From Methylocella silvestris (GTDB taxonomy: Bacteria > Pseudomonadota > Alphaproteobacteria > Rhizobiales > Beijerinckiaceae): a stretch of 64,000 nt of DNA. Below, one piece after another: positions 27,126 through 35,695 of the stretch; within the stretch, counting starts at the first letter, position 1; each line of letters begins with the position of its first letter. Under the pieces are notes generated by a model. That model did not search any database. It had not been told where the DNA came from and saw only the letters and a list, made by a program, of their open reading frames with translations. The position numbers were made by a program, and so were the translations under genes. Location of the stretch: positions 186,001-250,000 of the forward strand of contig NZ_PDZR01000001.1 of assembly GCF_002891535.1 (NCBI RefSeq), written 5' to 3'.

Positions 27126-27509
27126 TCATTGTTTTGCGATTTCCTCGAGCTTGAGCCGCAAGCCCTGCGCGTTGAAGAACGCGCCCTCATTCAGGAGCGA
27201 GCGGTCCTTGGCGAGATGGCGCCCGAGCGCCGCCAGTCTCCGCGCGGCGGTCGCCTCGTCAACCAGTCCTGCCCGGTCAGCCTGAAAAAACGCCGCGCCG
27301 TTCCAGCGCGCGCCGGAAGCGGCGAACAGGCGAATCATATCCGGCCAGCGCGTCCTGTCGCCCATGACATGGAGATAGGACGAAGCGGCGAGATCGACCG
27401 AAGTCGCGCCAATTTCCACCAGCACGATCAGCATGGTGAAGGCGCCTGTGCGTCCGAAGACGCCGACGAGCCAGTCATCGAAATCAACGAGGCGAGGCGG
27501 CGCGCTCAT
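27126..27509 (-). CDS. Hypothetical protein directly downstream of selC
   Basis: About 127 residues from MSAPPRLVDFDD. A longer in-frame start at 27590 would run through the tRNA-Sec gene and is rejected. One hydrophobic stretch (AFTMLIVLVEIGATSVDLAA) is followed by a charged, helical C-terminal half. I do not recognise the family. The start nearly coincides with the end of the selB frame, so it could be expressed from the selA-selB transcript after the tRNA is cut out. A link to selenium use is suggested only by position. Confidence 0.5.
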   Translation of the reverse strand: MSAPPRLVDFDDWLVGVFGRTGAFTMLIVLVEIGATSVDLAASSYLHVMGDRTRWPDMIRLFAASGARWNGAAFFQADRAGLVDEATAARRLAALGRHLAKDRSLLNEGAFFNAQGLRLKLEEIAKQ

Positions 27510-29584
27510 GAGCCGTCTCGCGGCGGGGATTGGGAGTTTGGCGGAAGAGAATGGGAGTCGAACCCACCTGAAACAGTCTTTCTGCCCCACCCGGATTTGA
27601 AGTCCGGACGCCCCACCGGGAACGATTCTCCTCCCTCCGCGCCGCCCAATGATGGCCTGGGGGCGCCAAACAAGTCCAGCCGGCGCGGATCGAGCCGGCG
27701 AAGATCGCCCTTATGCACCGTGACGCCATGGCGATCGAAAAACTCGAGGATCTGGATCGCAACCTTGCGGCCATTGCCGAGCAGATCGCGAAATTGCGCC
27801 GCCGTGAAAGCGCTGTCCGGCTGGCGGCCCGCGAGCTCAGCGATGATGTCTGTCATTTCGTGGACGATGGGGCGCAAGAAGAAATGGTCGTGCGCGATCT
27901 CATCGGCCAGGCCCATCCGCCCGGCGAGCTTCAACAGGCGACGCACGTCGCCCTCCGGCCGTCCCGTCGCCGCGGCGATATCGCGCACCCTTGGCGGACG
28001 AAACCGCCCATCGTCGCCAAGCAACGGGGCAATGGCCTCCCACGCTGCTTCATCCTTCGGCGCGAATCGCGCCTCATGCTCGGCCAGCCGGACGAAGGAG
28101 CCGTCAAGCGCAATCGCCATCTCCCGCGCCGCCTTCTGCAGCGCCGCGAGGAAGGCGGGCGCAGTCAGGCGCGGCTGCAACAGCAGACGAAGCTTTTCCC
28201 GTCCGATTCCTTGAAGGTCCGGGTTTTCGATGTGAAAGGCGGCGAGCCGCTCCATGATGTTCGTCATGAAATCTCGCCACCTGGCGGCGGAAATGGCAAA
28301 GCGGGTCGCGCCGGCTGGCAGAACGACGAGGCTTAGCGTGTTTTCCAGTTCCTCCGTCTGCGCCGCGCTCAAGGCCCGGTCGCGTGCGAAGATCGCAAGG
28401 TCCACGGTAAACGGCGCCGTGTTCAAAAGAGCGGCGAAGGCCGAGCGCGGATCTTCAAGCGCAAGCGCTGCGCGCTGCGCTGCGCGCTCCGGCGTGCGCC
28501 GGCGTCGCAAAGGCGGACGCAGATCGATGAAGACGCCCCCGCCGATGGTGCGCTGCGCCGACACGTCGCGGATCACATAGCGGTCCTGCGCCGCGGCGGC
28601 GATCGGCGCGTCGAGCGCAAGCTGGACGTCAGCCGAGGCGCCCGGCCGGATCGGCTCGTCGCCGAGCAGAACAATGCGCGCGCCGACCTCGGCGGCGGCG
28701 TGGTGCAGCCGCACCGGAAACCATTGGCCGATCGGTTTGGCTTCATGAGCCAAAATCCGTAGCCGGGCGTCGATGCGGTCCGTCGGCGCATGCAACGCGG
28801 GATCGAGCACGATATTGCCGCGTTGAACCGTCTCTTTCGAGACGCCGGGGCCGGCGAGATTGAGCGCGCAGCGATCGCCCGCCCTGCCGCTCTCGGCCGG
28901 TCTGTTTTGTGCATGCAGCGATCGCACGCGCGCCGGGACGCCCGAAGGGCTGATCATGACATGGTCGCCGACATGCACCGATCCCGATAGAACGGCTCCA
29001 GTCACCACCACGCCAACGCCCTGCAGCGTAAAGGAACGGTCGACCGGCAGCCGGAAGCGGCCTTGCGCCGGTCGCGCGGTCTCCGCAATCGCTGTGGCGA
29101 CAAGCCGGGCGCGCAGTTGGTCGATCCCCGCGCCGGTCAGCGTCGAGACCGCTGCGACATCGGCGCCCTCCAGCGCGGTTCCAGCGACCGCTCGCCGGAT
29201 CTCGGCCTCCACTTCCGCGAGCCGACCCGGCCCCGTAAGATCAGCCTTGGTGATGACGATAAGGCCGCGCGCAATGCCGAGCAGATCGATGATGGCGAGA
29301 TGCTCCAGCGTCTGCGGTTTGATCCCATCGTCCGCGGCGACGGCGAGAAGAACGAAATCGATCCCGCTCGCGCCGGCCAGCATCGTGTGCACGAAGCGCT
29401 CATGGCCCGGAACATCGACGAAGCCGAGCGTTTGTCCACCCTCGACCGGCAGATAGGCGAAGCCGAGATCGATGGTCATGCCGCGCGCTTTTTCCTGCGC
29501 GAGGCGATCGCCCTCGACCCCTGTCAGCGCTTTGACGAGGGCGGTCTTGCCATGATCGATATGGCCGGCGACGCCGATAATCAT
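27506..29584 (-). CDS. selB: Selenocysteine-specific elongation factor
   Basis: 692 residues from MIIGVAGHIDHGKT; the frame extends upstream but that part is the overlapping Sel1 gene in another frame. GTPase motifs: GHIDHGKT near residue 7, MTIDLGFAY, DVPGHE, and TKAD. EF-Tu-like domains 2-3 follow, then winged-helix domains that bind SECIS RNA (for example GRKVAIQILEFFDRHGVTVHKGDLRRL). The family normally ends about there, but the frame continues 55 residues, straight through the tRNA-Sec gene, to 27506. SelB delivers Sec-tRNA to the UGA in fdnG. It overlaps the preceding gene by ATGA. Confidence 0.93.
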   Translation of the reverse strand: MIIGVAGHIDHGKTALVKALTGVEGDRLAQEKARGMTIDLGFAYLPVEGGQTLGFVDVPGHERFVHTMLAGASGIDFVLLAVAADDGIKPQTLEHLAIIDLLGIARGLIVITKADLTGPGRLAEVEAEIRRAVAGTALEGADVAAVSTLTGAGIDQLRARLVATAIAETARPAQGRFRLPVDRSFTLQGVGVVVTGAVLSGSVHVGDHVMISPSGVPARVRSLHAQNRPAESGRAGDRCALNLAGPGVSKETVQRGNIVLDPALHAPTDRIDARLRILAHEAKPIGQWFPVRLHHAAAEVGARIVLLGDEPIRPGASADVQLALDAPIAAAAQDRYVIRDVSAQRTIGGGVFIDLRPPLRRRRTPERAAQRAALALEDPRSAFAALLNTAPFTVDLAIFARDRALSAAQTEELENTLSLVVLPAGATRFAISAARWRDFMTNIMERLAAFHIENPDLQGIGREKLRLLLQPRLTAPAFLAALQKAAREMAIALDGSFVRLAEHEARFAPKDEAAWEAIAPLLGDDGRFRPPRVRDIAAATGRPEGDVRRLLKLAGRMGLADEIAHDHFFLRPIVHEMTDIIAELAGRQPDSAFTAAQFRDLLGNGRKVAIQILEFFDRHGVTVHKGDLRRLDPRRLDLFGAPRPSLGGAEGGESFPVGRPDFKSGWGRKTVSGGFDSHSLPPNSQSPPRDGS
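27539..27634 (-). tRNA. selC: tRNA-Sec (anticodon UCA)
   Basis: On the minus strand the 5' end is GGAGGAGA, which pairs over 8 bp with TCTCTTCC before the discriminator G and an encoded CCA (27539-27541). The anticodon arm is CCGGA-CTTCAAA-TCCGG with anticodon TCA, reading UGA. A long variable arm (GGGGCAG...CTGTTTC) and the T arm GGTGGGTTCGACTCCC follow. The length of 96 and the 8-bp acceptor stem are diagnostic of bacterial tRNA-Sec. It lies wholly inside the 3' end of the selB reading frame, same strand. Confidence 0.95.
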
Positions 29585-30357
29585 GCCGCCTCGAGCTTCT
29601 GCCGTGCGCGCTCTTCGGCTTCTGCGATCTGCTGCGGCGAGAGCGCCGCGCGGACCGCCCCGAGGAAAGGTGCGGCCAGTGCGCTTCCGCCGGCCTCTCC
29701 GCGCAGCAGCCAGACCAGCGCCTCCGTCTGATCGGCCGGCGCGCCGGCGCCCAGATGGAACGCCGCGCCCAGCATCGCCTGCGCATCGGCCTCGCCGAGC
29801 AAAGCGGCGCGCCGCCACCAGGCGACGGCGGCCGACGCGTCCCGCTCGACCCCGGTTGCGTTGTGGTAGAACATGCCCAGTCGGGCCATCGCTGCGGCGA
29901 CGCCGTTTTCGGCGGCGGCGCGCGCGAGGCGCCGGGATTCGTCAAGATCGGCCGGGATCAACCGGCCCTCCAGCAACATCCAACTCAGCATGTCCTGCGC
30001 CGGCCCGTCGCCCTGTTCGGCGGCGACGCGGTAGAGTTCCGCCGCTCTCACGCCGTCGCCGTCAACGCCGCTTCCCTTGAAATAGGCGGTGGCGAGATTG
30101 CGCTGCCCGACCGGATCGCCAGCTTCTGCGGCGAGGGTCAGCCATTTCAGTGCAAGCGCCGCGTCGCGCGCGACCCCGAGCCCTTCGGAAAAACAGGCGC
30201 CGATATTGTTTTGCGCGCGCGCCACGCCGGCGTGGGCGAGTGGTCCCCATAGCGCCAGCGCGGCCGCGTAATCGCCGGCGTCGGCGGCCGCGCGCGCCCT
30301 GGCCATTACGGCGGCAACGTCTTCGCCCCGCCTCGTCAGGCGTTCAAGCCAGCGCAT
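29581..30357 (-). CDS. Sel1-repeat (SEL1/TPR-like) protein between selA and selB
   Basis: About 258 residues from MRWLERLTRRG, overlapping the selA end by 14 bases; the stop overlaps the selB start as ATGA. At least five Sel1-like repeats of about 36 residues are visible, for example ARAQNNIGACFSEGLGVARD, VGQRNLATAYFKGSGVDGDG and AMARLGMFYHNATGVERD. There is no signal peptide. Such repeats are protein-protein scaffolds. The resemblance of the name Sel1 to selenium genes is coincidence, but its place inside the selA-selB operon, with overlaps on both sides, argues for co-translation and a possible role in Sec synthesis. Confidence 0.82.
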   Translation of the reverse strand: MRWLERLTRRGEDVAAVMARARAAADAGDYAAALALWGPLAHAGVARAQNNIGACFSEGLGVARDAALALKWLTLAAEAGDPVGQRNLATAYFKGSGVDGDGVRAAELYRVAAEQGDGPAQDMLSWMLLEGRLIPADLDESRRLARAAAENGVAAAMARLGMFYHNATGVERDASAAVAWWRRAALLGEADAQAMLGAAFHLGAGAPADQTEALVWLLRGEAGGSALAAPFLGAVRAALSPQQIAEAEERARQKLEAA

Positions 30358-31753
30358 CGGCGTCAAGCGCGGAAAGAGCTGACAGAAATCCCGCTTCATC
30401 GGCGAGACAGCGCAGATCGAGCAACAGGCCGCCATCCTCGATGCGGCCGATTACGGGCCTTGCGAGCGCCCGCAAGGCGCCCGCCAGCCGCTCGAGCGAA
30501 CGGCTTCCATTGGTGGGGCGGATGAACAGGCCCGCGCTTTCGATCGTATCGAGCGGCAGCGCGCCGGAACCGACCTGGCTGCGGCAAAGGCGCAGCGCGA
30601 CCTGATAGGCCGGCTCGACCGCCGCCGTCGTGGCGGGCAGGAGACGGCGCGCCTGCGCCTCGATCTCGGCCAGCGGCCGGGCCAGCAGCCGCAGGGTCGG
30701 CAGCCGCTCCGCGAGCCGATCCGGATCGCGATAGAGTTTCAGCGTCGCCTCGATCGCCGCCAGCCGGATCTTGTCGACCCGGAGCGCGCGCTTCATCGGA
30801 TTGCGGTTCACCGCCTCGATCAGCGCGCCGGCGCCGACGATGAAGCCCGCCTGCGGACCGCCGAGCAATTTGTCGCCGGAAAAGGTCACGAGCCCGGAGC
30901 CCTCCCGCACCGCTTCGCGCACGGTCGGCTCTTTTTGCAGCCCGTAACGCGACAGATCGATCAACGTGCCTGAACCGAGATCGTTCATCAGCGGCACATT
31001 CGCCTGTCCCGCCAAGGCGGCGAGCTCGGCCGCGCCGACCTCGGCGGTAAAGCCCTCGATGCGGTAGTTCGAGGTATGCACTTTCAGGATAACCCCGGTT
31101 TGCGCGCTCAGCGCCGCGCGGTAGTCCTTGAGATGCGTGCGATTCGTCGTGCCGACCTCCACAAGCTTGGCGCCGGCGCGCGCCATGATGTCCGGCATCC
31201 GGAAGGCGCCGCCGATCTCGATCAGTTCGCCGCGCGACACGATCGCCTCGCGGCCGGCGGCGAGCGTGTTGAGACAGAGCAGCACGGCCGCCGCATTGTT
31301 GTTGACCAGCGTCGCATCCTCCGCGCCGGTGAGCTCGCAGAGCAGGGCGCGGACATGATCGTCGCGCTCGCCGCGCTTGGCGGTTTCGAGGTCGAACTCA
31401 AGCGCGACGGGATCGCGCATCGCGGCGACGGCGCCCTCGATCGCCGCCTCGGCCAGCACTGCGCGGCCGAGATTGGTGTGCAGCACCGTGCCGGTGAGGT
31501 TGAAGACAGGGCGCATGCTAGACCGCGCCTCCCCTTCCAGCGCGGCTTCCGCCGCGCGCGCCAGCCCGGCGGCGTCGGGCGCGCGGGAGGCGCCGCCGAC
31601 GATGGCCGCGCGCACATCCGCCAGCGCGGCGCGGACGGCGTCGGTCGAGGCGGCGCGGCCAAAACGCTCCAGCATCGCAAGCGCTGCGGGCGCCTTCAAA
31701 ACGGCATCGACGGAGGGGAGATCGCGCAGGCGGCCGGAGCTGGATCCTTCCAT
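30344..31753 (-). CDS. selA: L-seryl-tRNA(Sec) selenium transferase
   Basis: 469 residues from MEGSSSGRLRDLPSVD, preceded by GAGG at 5 bases; in-frame starts exist up to 31798. The N-terminal domain reads LRDLPSVDAVL, then FNLTGTVLHTNLGRAVL, VNNNAAAVLLCLNTLA, SRGELIEIGGAFRMPDIM, and the PLP lysine lies in TFSGDKLLGGPQAG. It converts Ser-tRNA(Sec) to Sec-tRNA(Sec) with selenophosphate from SelD. It is first in the operon selA - Sel1-repeat gene - selB - selC. Confidence 0.94.
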   Translation of the reverse strand: MEGSSSGRLRDLPSVDAVLKAPAALAMLERFGRAASTDAVRAALADVRAAIVGGASRAPDAAGLARAAEAALEGEARSSMRPVFNLTGTVLHTNLGRAVLAEAAIEGAVAAMRDPVALEFDLETAKRGERDDHVRALLCELTGAEDATLVNNNAAAVLLCLNTLAAGREAIVSRGELIEIGGAFRMPDIMARAGAKLVEVGTTNRTHLKDYRAALSAQTGVILKVHTSNYRIEGFTAEVGAAELAALAGQANVPLMNDLGSGTLIDLSRYGLQKEPTVREAVREGSGLVTFSGDKLLGGPQAGFIVGAGALIEAVNRNPMKRALRVDKIRLAAIEATLKLYRDPDRLAERLPTLRLLARPLAEIEAQARRLLPATTAAVEPAYQVALRLCRSQVGSGALPLDTIESAGLFIRPTNGSRSLERLAGALRALARPVIGRIEDGGLLLDLRCLADEAGFLSALSALDADALA

Positions 31754-31922
31754 CAGAGCCTCGCTCGCCAAAACCATCTGCGCCAAAACGTGAAACACGG
31801 GCCGCGCATAGATCGCCGCCGGCGCCGCGTCCCGGCGAATTTACGTCGGCTCGAACGGACCGGCAAGGCCAGCCGGCTTAAATCACGGCGGGCCGCATGG
31901 CGTGTGATGCCGGCTGGCCCGC

Positions 31923-34007
31923 TCAGCGCCACATGCCCCGCATACGGGAGCCGAGATCGTATCGTTGGTTCTGGGTAAGCGTTTTCGCCGCGGTTGCGCG
32001 AGCGATTTTTGGCCAGCTTGTCTTTTCGAAAAGGCCAAGCAAACCGGCCGGGATGAAGCGCGTGCGCGAGGCGTAAACGTGCCGGTCGCCTTGCGCGGCC
32101 TGGCCGTGCGTAAAGAAGCGCTGTGGCACGACGAGGTGAAGGTCATCCTTGGCGCGCGTCATTGCGACGTAAAGCAGGCGACGCTCCTCCTCAAGCTCGG
32201 CCGTCGTGCCGGCGCCGAGGTCGGAGGGTATGCAACCGTCGACGACATTGAGAACAAACACGGACGCCCACTCCTGGCCCTTCGCCGAATGGATCGTCGA
32301 CAGAGTCAGATAATCCTCATCGAGCAAAGGCGCGCCAGCGTGGTCGCTGGTTGCGTCAGGCGGATCGAGCGTCAGTTCGGTAAGGAAACGTTCGCGTGAC
32401 GCATATCCGCCTGCGATCTGCTCCAGCTGGATCAAATCGGCGAGCCGGGCCGCCGCATCTTCGTGCATACGATCAAGATGCGGCTCGTACCAAAGACGGG
32501 CTTGCTCGATCTCGGATGGCCAACCGGGTCGCCCGGATCCAAGTTCAGCGACGATCTCGACAAAATTGCGCCAATCCTCGCCGGCGCGACGGGGGGCGGG
32601 GGCGTCGGCCAAGGCGCGGATCGGATCAGCAGCTTGAGCCATAAAGTCGAGGGCGCGCTGCGCCGACGCGGGGCCGACGCCCGGCATCAACAGCATCAAG
32701 CGAAATCCGGCGACGCGGTCACGCGGATTTTCGACGAAGCGCAGCAGCGCCAACATGTCTTTGATGTGAGCGGCGTCGAGAAACTTGAGCCCGCCAAACT
32801 TTACAAAGGGGACGTTGCTACGGGTGAGTTCGACCTCGAGCGAGCCGCTGTGATGCGAGGCGCGAAATAACACCGCCTGTTGCTTCAGCGTCAAACCGCC
32901 TTCGCGATTTTCAAGGACGCGCTCGACAATGTAGCGGGCCTGGTCGGTCTCGTCGCGGACGCCCACCAATTGCGGCGGCGCCGCCGCTTTTCTCTCTGTC
33001 CACAGATTCTTGGTGAAGCGCTCGCTGGCCAGATCGATCACGGCGTTGGCGGCCGCCAGAATGGCCGGCGTCGAGCGGTAGTTTCGATCGAGCGTGATGA
33101 TCTCGGCCGGAGGGCTGAACGTTTGCGGGAACTCCAGAATATTGCGGACTGTGGCGGCGCGGAAGGAATAGATCGATTGCGCATCGTCGCCGACCACCGT
33201 CAGCCCACGGCCGCCCGGTTTCAGCGCCTTGAGGATCGAGGCCTGGAGTCGGTTCGTATCCTGATATTCGTCGACGAGCACATGATCGAAGCGGGCGCCG
33301 ATATCATCGGCGAGGGCGGGTTCGCCAACGGCTTGGGCCCAGTAGAGCAGGAGATCGTCGTAATCGAGCACATTCTGCCGCTGCTTTGCCTCAACATAGG
33401 CGGCAAAGAGCTGCTTCAGCTCGGTCGCCCATTCGGAGCACCAGGGGAACGACGCGCCGAGGACCGGTTCGATCGCCAGCTCGGCGTTCACGCAGCGGGA
33501 ATAGATGGAAAGACATGTTCCCTTGGTCGGAAATCGGCTTTCCGTTTTAGAAAACCCGAGGTCATGTCGAACCAGATTCATCAAATCGGCAGAGTCTTCG
33601 CGGTCATGAATCGTGAAGGCCGGATCGAGCCCGATCTGATCGGCATAGTCGCGCAGCAGCCGGGCGCCGATGGCGTGGAAGGTTCCCGACCAGTGCAGCG
33701 CTTGCGTCATGGCGCCGGCGCGATCCCCCATCGCCCTGCTGGCGATCGTCTCGACGCGCCGCGTCATCTCCGCAGCGGCGCGGCGCGAGAACGTCATCAG
33801 CAGGATCCGGTTCGGATGGGCGCCGTTGACGATGAGATGCGCCACGCGATGGGCGAGCGTATTGGTCTTGCCGGAGCCGGCGCCGGCAATGACGAGGAGC
33901 GGCGCGGCCGGGGTCGCGTCGTTTTCAGTAACGCCGTGCTCTACCGCCCGTCGCTGTTCGGGATTGAGGGTTTCCAGATAGGGGGTTGCTGACACGTTGC
34001 GAATCAT
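31923..34007 (-). CDS. UvrD/Rep/PcrA-type ATP-dependent DNA helicase
   Basis: 694 residues of helicase superfamily 1. Motif I is IAGAGSGKTNTLAHRV (near residue 40), motif Ia ILLMTFSRRAAAEM, motif II VLVDEYQDTN, motif III VVGDDAQSIYSFR, motif IV LDRNYRS, motif V STIHSAKGQEW, and motif VI LLYVAMTRAKDDL. It is about 30-80 residues shorter than UvrD, so it is one of the extra PcrA-like helicases many rhizobia carry rather than clearly UvrD itself. Role: DNA unwinding in repair or recombination. It has no functional tie to its neighbours. Confidence 0.9.
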   Translation of the reverse strand: MIRNVSATPYLETLNPEQRRAVEHGVTENDATPAAPLLVIAGAGSGKTNTLAHRVAHLIVNGAHPNRILLMTFSRRAAAEMTRRVETIASRAMGDRAGAMTQALHWSGTFHAIGARLLRDYADQIGLDPAFTIHDREDSADLMNLVRHDLGFSKTESRFPTKGTCLSIYSRCVNAELAIEPVLGASFPWCSEWATELKQLFAAYVEAKQRQNVLDYDDLLLYWAQAVGEPALADDIGARFDHVLVDEYQDTNRLQASILKALKPGGRGLTVVGDDAQSIYSFRAATVRNILEFPQTFSPPAEIITLDRNYRSTPAILAAANAVIDLASERFTKNLWTERKAAAPPQLVGVRDETDQARYIVERVLENREGGLTLKQQAVLFRASHHSGSLEVELTRSNVPFVKFGGLKFLDAAHIKDMLALLRFVENPRDRVAGFRLMLLMPGVGPASAQRALDFMAQAADPIRALADAPAPRRAGEDWRNFVEIVAELGSGRPGWPSEIEQARLWYEPHLDRMHEDAAARLADLIQLEQIAGGYASRERFLTELTLDPPDATSDHAGAPLLDEDYLTLSTIHSAKGQEWASVFVLNVVDGCIPSDLGAGTTAELEEERRLLYVAMTRAKDDLHLVVPQRFFTHGQAAQGDRHVYASRTRFIPAGLLGLFEKTSWPKIARATAAKTLTQNQRYDLGSRMRGMWR

Positions 34008-34234
34008 TCGAGAGGACCGTTAGCACGATCGTTGATTCCCGTTTTGTTCGCAACGCCGCCGGTAAAGATATCGAGCAATCCTGCATGTTTGGTTTTGGCC
34101 GCGGCTTCTCGCGTTCCTCGCGTCATTGAGAGCGCGCTATGGCGCGCGCCATCCTGTCGCTTCAGACAGGATGGCCGAAGTCCGCGGACGCATCCCCCGG
34201 AAGGACCTTTTGCCTGCGCTCTTGGCGCAAGGCG

Positions 34235-34801
34235 TCAATGGGAAAGCGCGCGAAAGCCAAGACCGAGGGCGACAATCGCCGCGCCCCTCAGGACGAGGTT
34301 GATTCCGATGAACAGACCGATCGCCCATAGGCCGGTGATGGGCCAGCCGGAAAGGAGAATCGCGCCGAGCGCAACGCTCACGACGCCGTCCAGAATAGGC
34401 AGCCATTCGCCACGGATGTGGGAAAACAGCGCAAAACCGATGCTGAAAATGCCTTCGATCAAGAAATAAAACGCGATGACCAGCGTAATCGCTTCTGCGC
34501 TGATCGCCGGCCGGCTCACAAGGATGAGCCCGATGATCCCAAGCAGAATAGCCCACAGCACATGAACGAAAAACGCGGTCCAATAGCCGGTGAGCGAAAA
34601 TGCAACGATGAGAACGGCCGTGGCGGCTGCCAGGAGGATCGCGCCAAGAAACATGACGTAAACCAGCGTCGCGGTCCTGGCCCGCCAGATCGCCAAGGCG
34701 CCAAGAAGGGCAAGTCCCAGCCCAAGCGCTACGAGCCAGCCCCAGTTGACGGCGAGGTCGCCAGGCGCCTCGGCGACGAAGATGTCGAATTGTTTTTCCA
34801 T
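34235..34801 (-). CDS. HdeD-family membrane protein (DUF308)
   Basis: 188 residues from MEKQFDIFVAEAP, with GGGGGAAA before the ATG. Six hydrophobic helices are arranged as three pairs, the HdeD pattern (for example LLGIIGLILVSRPAISAEAITLVIAFYFLIEGIFSIGFA, then LDGVVSVALGAILLSGWPITGLWAIGLFIGINLVLRG). In E. coli HdeD is linked to acid resistance at high cell density; the mechanism is unknown. It stands alone. Confidence 0.85.
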   Translation of the reverse strand: MEKQFDIFVAEAPGDLAVNWGWLVALGLGLALLGALAIWRARTATLVYVMFLGAILLAAATAVLIVAFSLTGYWTAFFVHVLWAILLGIIGLILVSRPAISAEAITLVIAFYFLIEGIFSIGFALFSHIRGEWLPILDGVVSVALGAILLSGWPITGLWAIGLFIGINLVLRGAAIVALGLGFRALSH

Positions 34802-35344
34802 AGTTTCCCCCGCCTCAGCCGCCATTCTTGGCCGATTTCGGCCAGCGGCGGCTTGGCTGGCGGAGAGTGCTGCCTTTGAAGGGTTTTGGCAATGTCACAG
34901 GATATTGCCGCCAGGGGCATCGGCAAGGACGAGCCGACGCCGTGTTCCTCCCGAAGTGGGAGGAAGGAAACGCTGACGGAGCGGGGCGCGCAAAAGCCGC
35001 GAGATGTCGCACCGGCGCTTTCGATTGTTAAACCAAGCGCGACCGGGCGCCTGCGCGGAGGAGCAGAAACTTTCGCATGTGGCGGCGATGCAGCAACGTC
35101 TCGACGCGTCCTACAGGGAGCGCGATGCGGCGAAACCAATCTGGATCCGAGCGATGTGCGCCCTTCGGACACTAGCGCAATCGCGAATCTGGATCTGCTG
35201 GCGGCGGCGCCGGCGATCTTGCGACAGCAGCCGCGCCAATCGTAGAGGCAGCACGCATCCCGTTGATGAAGGCGGGGTTGCGTTGTCAAGATACAGGCTT
35301 CTTGACAGAGCCTGAAGCATGCAACGCGGTAGCATCGGCGCGCA
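34802..35344. other. Intergenic region with one strong hairpin, no supported gene
   Basis: 540 bases where the overlapping short frames have no protein-like character. The only structure I see is TTCCTCCC (34945-34952) / GGGAGGAA (34958-34965) around a 5-base loop, without a T-run. A small regulatory RNA could be hidden here, but nothing in the sequence shows it. Confidence 0.4.
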
Positions 35345-35587
35345 TCAGTTATCGCCGGAAGCTTTGCCTTTGTTGTGGTCGCCTGACGGCTTTTCGCCGT
35401 TCCGCGGCGTCGGCGAGGGCATTCCGTCCTGGCCTGCGGCGCCTCCACGCTCCTTCGAGCCTTCTGTCATCGTGTTGCCGCCGGCTCCGGCGTCGTTCCG
35501 GCTTTGGCCGGTCGGGTTGGTATTGGAAGCCGTTGCGGGCGCAGACAGAGCAAGAACGATGGCTGAAAATCCGATAGCGAGCCTCAT
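35345..35587 (-). CDS. Small secreted hypothetical protein
   Basis: 80 residues from MRLAIGFSAIVLALSAPATA, a clear signal peptide, with GGAGGA 4 bases before the ATG. The mature part is polar, Gly/Asn/Ser/Lys-rich and probably disordered (TNPTGQSRNDAGAGGNTM, GDHNKGKASGDN). No known domain. Proteins like this are common in rhizobia and related bacteria and have no assigned role. Confidence 0.6.
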   Translation of the reverse strand: MRLAIGFSAIVLALSAPATASNTNPTGQSRNDAGAGGNTMTEGSKERGGAAGQDGMPSPTPRNGEKPSGDHNKGKASGDN

Positions 35588-35695
35588 CGATTCCTCCATG
35601 GCGAATAGCGTCTCTAACGGCCCGCGACCTGAAAAGGTTCGCAACGGTCGCAATAATCCTGTGCTGTTGCGCCATCGCGGCGATCGGGCGGCGGG

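Noticed and set aside
27510-27590. Longer start for the hypothetical gene downstream of selC
   Set aside because: It would be translated from within the tRNA-Sec gene; the later ATG at 27509 is more sensible.
34418-34879. 153-residue frame antisense to the HdeD-like gene
   Set aside because: Charged low-quality sequence mirroring a clear membrane protein.
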